From: Verrucomicrobiales bacterium
Lineage (GTDB): Bacteria; Verrucomicrobiota; Verrucomicrobiia; Limisphaerales; UBA9464
Direction of reading: 5' to 3'
Assembly (NCBI GenBank): GCA_027488845.1
Contig: JAIYBC010000056.1
Location: 1-64,000, forward strand
Length of the DNA: 64,000 nucleotides
Every line of letters begins with the position of its first letter. Position 1 is the first letter of the stretch. Shown here piece by piece: positions 62,560 to 64,000 of this stretch. Below the pieces are notes generated by a model. It worked only from the letters and a program-made list of their open reading frames with translations. It was not told where the DNA came from and made no database searches. Both the position numbers and the translations under genes were made by a program.

Positions 62560-63600
62560 ATGCGTTTGAGGTTCCCTTGGATCGGTTGGGTGGTCGGACT
62601 GACGGCCCTGTTTCGCGTGCATGCGTGGGACTATGAACTCCATCGCTTCGTCAACGAACTGGCGCTGCGCTCCCTCCCGGCGTCGTTTCCCGAGTTCGTC
62701 CGCACCCCCGAGGCGGCGGAACGCATCGCCTTCCTCTCGGGTGAGCCCGACCGCTGGAGGAACTCCAACGAGGGCGCCTTCCGTCATGTGAACGAGCCCG
62801 ACCACTTCTTCGACATCGAGGACCTCGAACCGGTCGGCCTCACCTTGGATGCGTTGCCCGGGTTCCGGGACGAGTTCCTCGCCCAGTTCGCGACGGCCCG
62901 CGCCAAGGACCCTTCCCGCTTCCCGCCGATCGCCTCGCCCTCGGATCCGGTTCGGGTGCGTTGGATGCCGGGATTCCTCCCTTGGAAGCTCGCGGAGGAA
63001 TACGGCCGCCTGAAGTCCGGGTTCTCCACACTGCGTGCCTTCGAACAGCACGGCGGCACTCCGTCGGAGGTCGACAACGCCCGACAGAACATCGTCTCGG
63101 TGATGGGCACCCTCGGCCACTACGCCGGCGACGCCGCGCAACCGCTCCACACGACCCGGCATTACAACGGCTGGGTCGGTGCGAATCCCGCGGGTTACAC
63201 CACCAACCGGACCTTCCACTCGTGGATCGACGGCGGATTCATGCGGAACGCCGGATTCGACCGCCAGGCCCTGTTGGCCCGTGTCCGTCCGGCCCGATCG
63301 CTCTTCGGCGGCGGCACCAACGCCGTTTCCAGCTCCGCGTTCCCGGTGGCGCTCGGCTTCATCCGGGAGCAGTTCCAGTTGGTGGTGCCCTTGTATGAGG
63401 CCGAGAAGGCGGGACACCTCAAGGCCGACGGCCCGCAGGCCGCCGAAGGTCGTCGGATGTTGGAGGAGCAGTTGCTGAAGTCGGGCCAGTTCCTCGGCGA
63501 CCTGTGGCTTTCCGCCTGGGTGCTCGCCCCGAAGGACACCTACCTCCAGTCCGCGCTCGCCCGCCGTTCATTGGACACCAACGCGCCGGTGCGGAAGTAG
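62560..63600 (+). CDS. Secreted zinc hydrolase of the S1/P1 nuclease-phospholipase C superfamily
   Basis: 346 residues from ATG 62560 (purine-rich GGGGGAG 10 bp upstream). The signal peptide should be cleaved between H-A and W-D, leaving Trp23 as the mature N-terminus, exactly what S1/P1 nucleases and bacterial phospholipases C need because the terminal amino group of Trp binds zinc. Other ligands fit: an early His (L-H-R-F, near 28), H-V-N-E-P-D-H, and the late G-H-Y-A-G-D-A-A-Q-P-L-H cluster. The family hydrolyses single-stranded nucleic acids or phospholipids in the medium; which applies here cannot be told. Confidence 0.83.
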   Translation: MRLRFPWIGWVVGLTALFRVHAWDYELHRFVNELALRSLPASFPEFVRTPEAAERIAFLSGEPDRWRNSNEGAFRHVNEPDHFFDIEDLEPVGLTLDALPGFRDEFLAQFATARAKDPSRFPPIASPSDPVRVRWMPGFLPWKLAEEYGRLKSGFSTLRAFEQHGGTPSEVDNARQNIVSVMGTLGHYAGDAAQPLHTTRHYNGWVGANPAGYTTNRTFHSWIDGGFMRNAGFDRQALLARVRPARSLFGGGTNAVSSSAFPVALGFIREQFQLVVPLYEAEKAGHLKADGPQAAEGRRMLEEQLLKSGQFLGDLWLSAWVLAPKDTYLQSALARRSLDTNAPVRK

Positions 63601-63699
63601 GCCCGACGCCGGGACGTCACCCGCGGTTCACCACGAAGTTTCCCGCTTCCCCCTGCGGACGCTTCCAGCCTGCTTGGCTCCCGGCGTAACCTCCTTCGC

Positions 63700-64000
63700 A
63701 TGAGGTCGATTCTGTTCCGTTGGTTTTTGGCGACGTGTGCGGTCGGGGTCCTGGCGGTCCGTGTCGCGGCGCATCCGGACAAGGTGGAGAACCAGCTGCT
63801 GTTCCATTTCGCGACGGGTGCGCACCCGATCGAGAACGGCAAGTGGCCCGATCTCACCCATCGTCTGGAAGCGACGGTGCAGGGCGCCCCGGTGCTGACC
63901 AATTCCGGGCCGGTCCTGGGACTCCGTTTCGACGGGTTCAACGACTGGCTGCTCGCCGCCCCGGACATCCAGACCGCCCGGCCGGTGCTGCCGACCAACC
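63700..64000 (+). CDS. Secreted protein, N-terminal part (3' end outside window)
   Basis: The frame is open from ATG 63700 to the window end (100 residues). A signal peptide (L-F-R-W-F-L-A-T-C-A-V-G-V-L-A-V) ends near V-A-A. Then H-F-A-T-G, L-T-H-R-L-E-A-T-V-Q-G-A-P, L-G-L-R-F-D-G-F-N-D-W and L-L-A-A-P-D-I-Q suggest the start of a LamG/concanavalin-A-like beta-sandwich, often the first domain of larger Verrucomicrobial secreted hydrolases or cytochromes. The rest is not visible, so no function is given. Confidence 0.65.
   Translation, partial: MRSILFRWFLATCAVGVLAVRVAAHPDKVENQLLFHFATGAHPIENGKWPDLTHRLEATVQGAPVLTNSGPVLGLRFDGFNDWLLAAPDIQTARPVLPTN

Overview
The window is GC-rich (about two thirds G+C), densely packed bacterial chromosome. 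It most resembles a Verrucomicrobiota genome, perhaps of the Limisphaerales/Pedosphaeraceae type; this is inferred from gene content, since no rRNA or marker phylogeny was available. The pointers are three large secreted proteins of the PVC-dehydrogenase/HEAT/CxxCH haem type, a lipoprotein with FG-GAP repeats, a delta-60 repeat protein, a giant secreted subtilase ending in a D-x-D-x-D-G calcium-type module, and gaps filled with short-period or palindromic repeats. No tRNA, rRNA, prophage, IS element or CRISPR array was found.

Layout. 1-8392: three paralogous cytoplasmic hybrid histidine kinases in tandem, the first cut by the window edge. 8402-10038: a lipoprotein alpha/beta hydrolase, a solitary RelE/ParE-like protein and a small membrane protein. 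10158-14425: an RND efflux adaptor and pump, translationally coupled. 14618-15270: a VapBC-like toxin-antitoxin pair. 15433-18990: a secreted PVC dehydrogenase with cytochrome domain. 19332-22904: a membrane acyltransferase, a DUF3592 protein, a GNAT acetyltransferase and an AI-2E-family transporter. 22992-24831: leuA (type 2) behind a leader with a strong terminator and a possible leucine attenuator. 24927-29110: a TPR-AAA ATPase followed by two TPR-membrane proteins. 29125-30360: a serine beta-lactamase-like hydrolase. 30564-34283: smc. 34348-38247: a C39-like peptidase, a PlsC-like acyltransferase, an LpxH-like phosphatase and a glycosyltransferase, probably partly an envelope-lipid group. 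38273-44630: a second PVC dehydrogenase, an acetyl-CoA hydrolase/transferase-GNAT fusion and an orphan sugar-type ABC ATPase. 44731-50800: a secreted endonuclease/phosphatase-fold protein, an MFS transporter, a HEAT-cytochrome protein and a Tat-exported molybdopterin oxidoreductase. 50919-55008: a CorA-like transporter, a delta-60 protein and PTS enzyme I. 55504-64000: the FG-GAP lipoprotein, the giant subtilase, an S1/P1-nuclease-like zinc hydrolase and the start of another secreted protein.

Taken together the genes suggest a free-living heterotroph with much secreted and membrane-bound degradative and redox machinery and complex cytoplasmic signalling. The observations most worth following are the tandem hybrid-kinase array with a LOV-like PAS domain lacking its photoactive cysteine, the TPR-AAA plus TPR-membrane cluster, the leuA leader, and the short-repeat families in the gaps.
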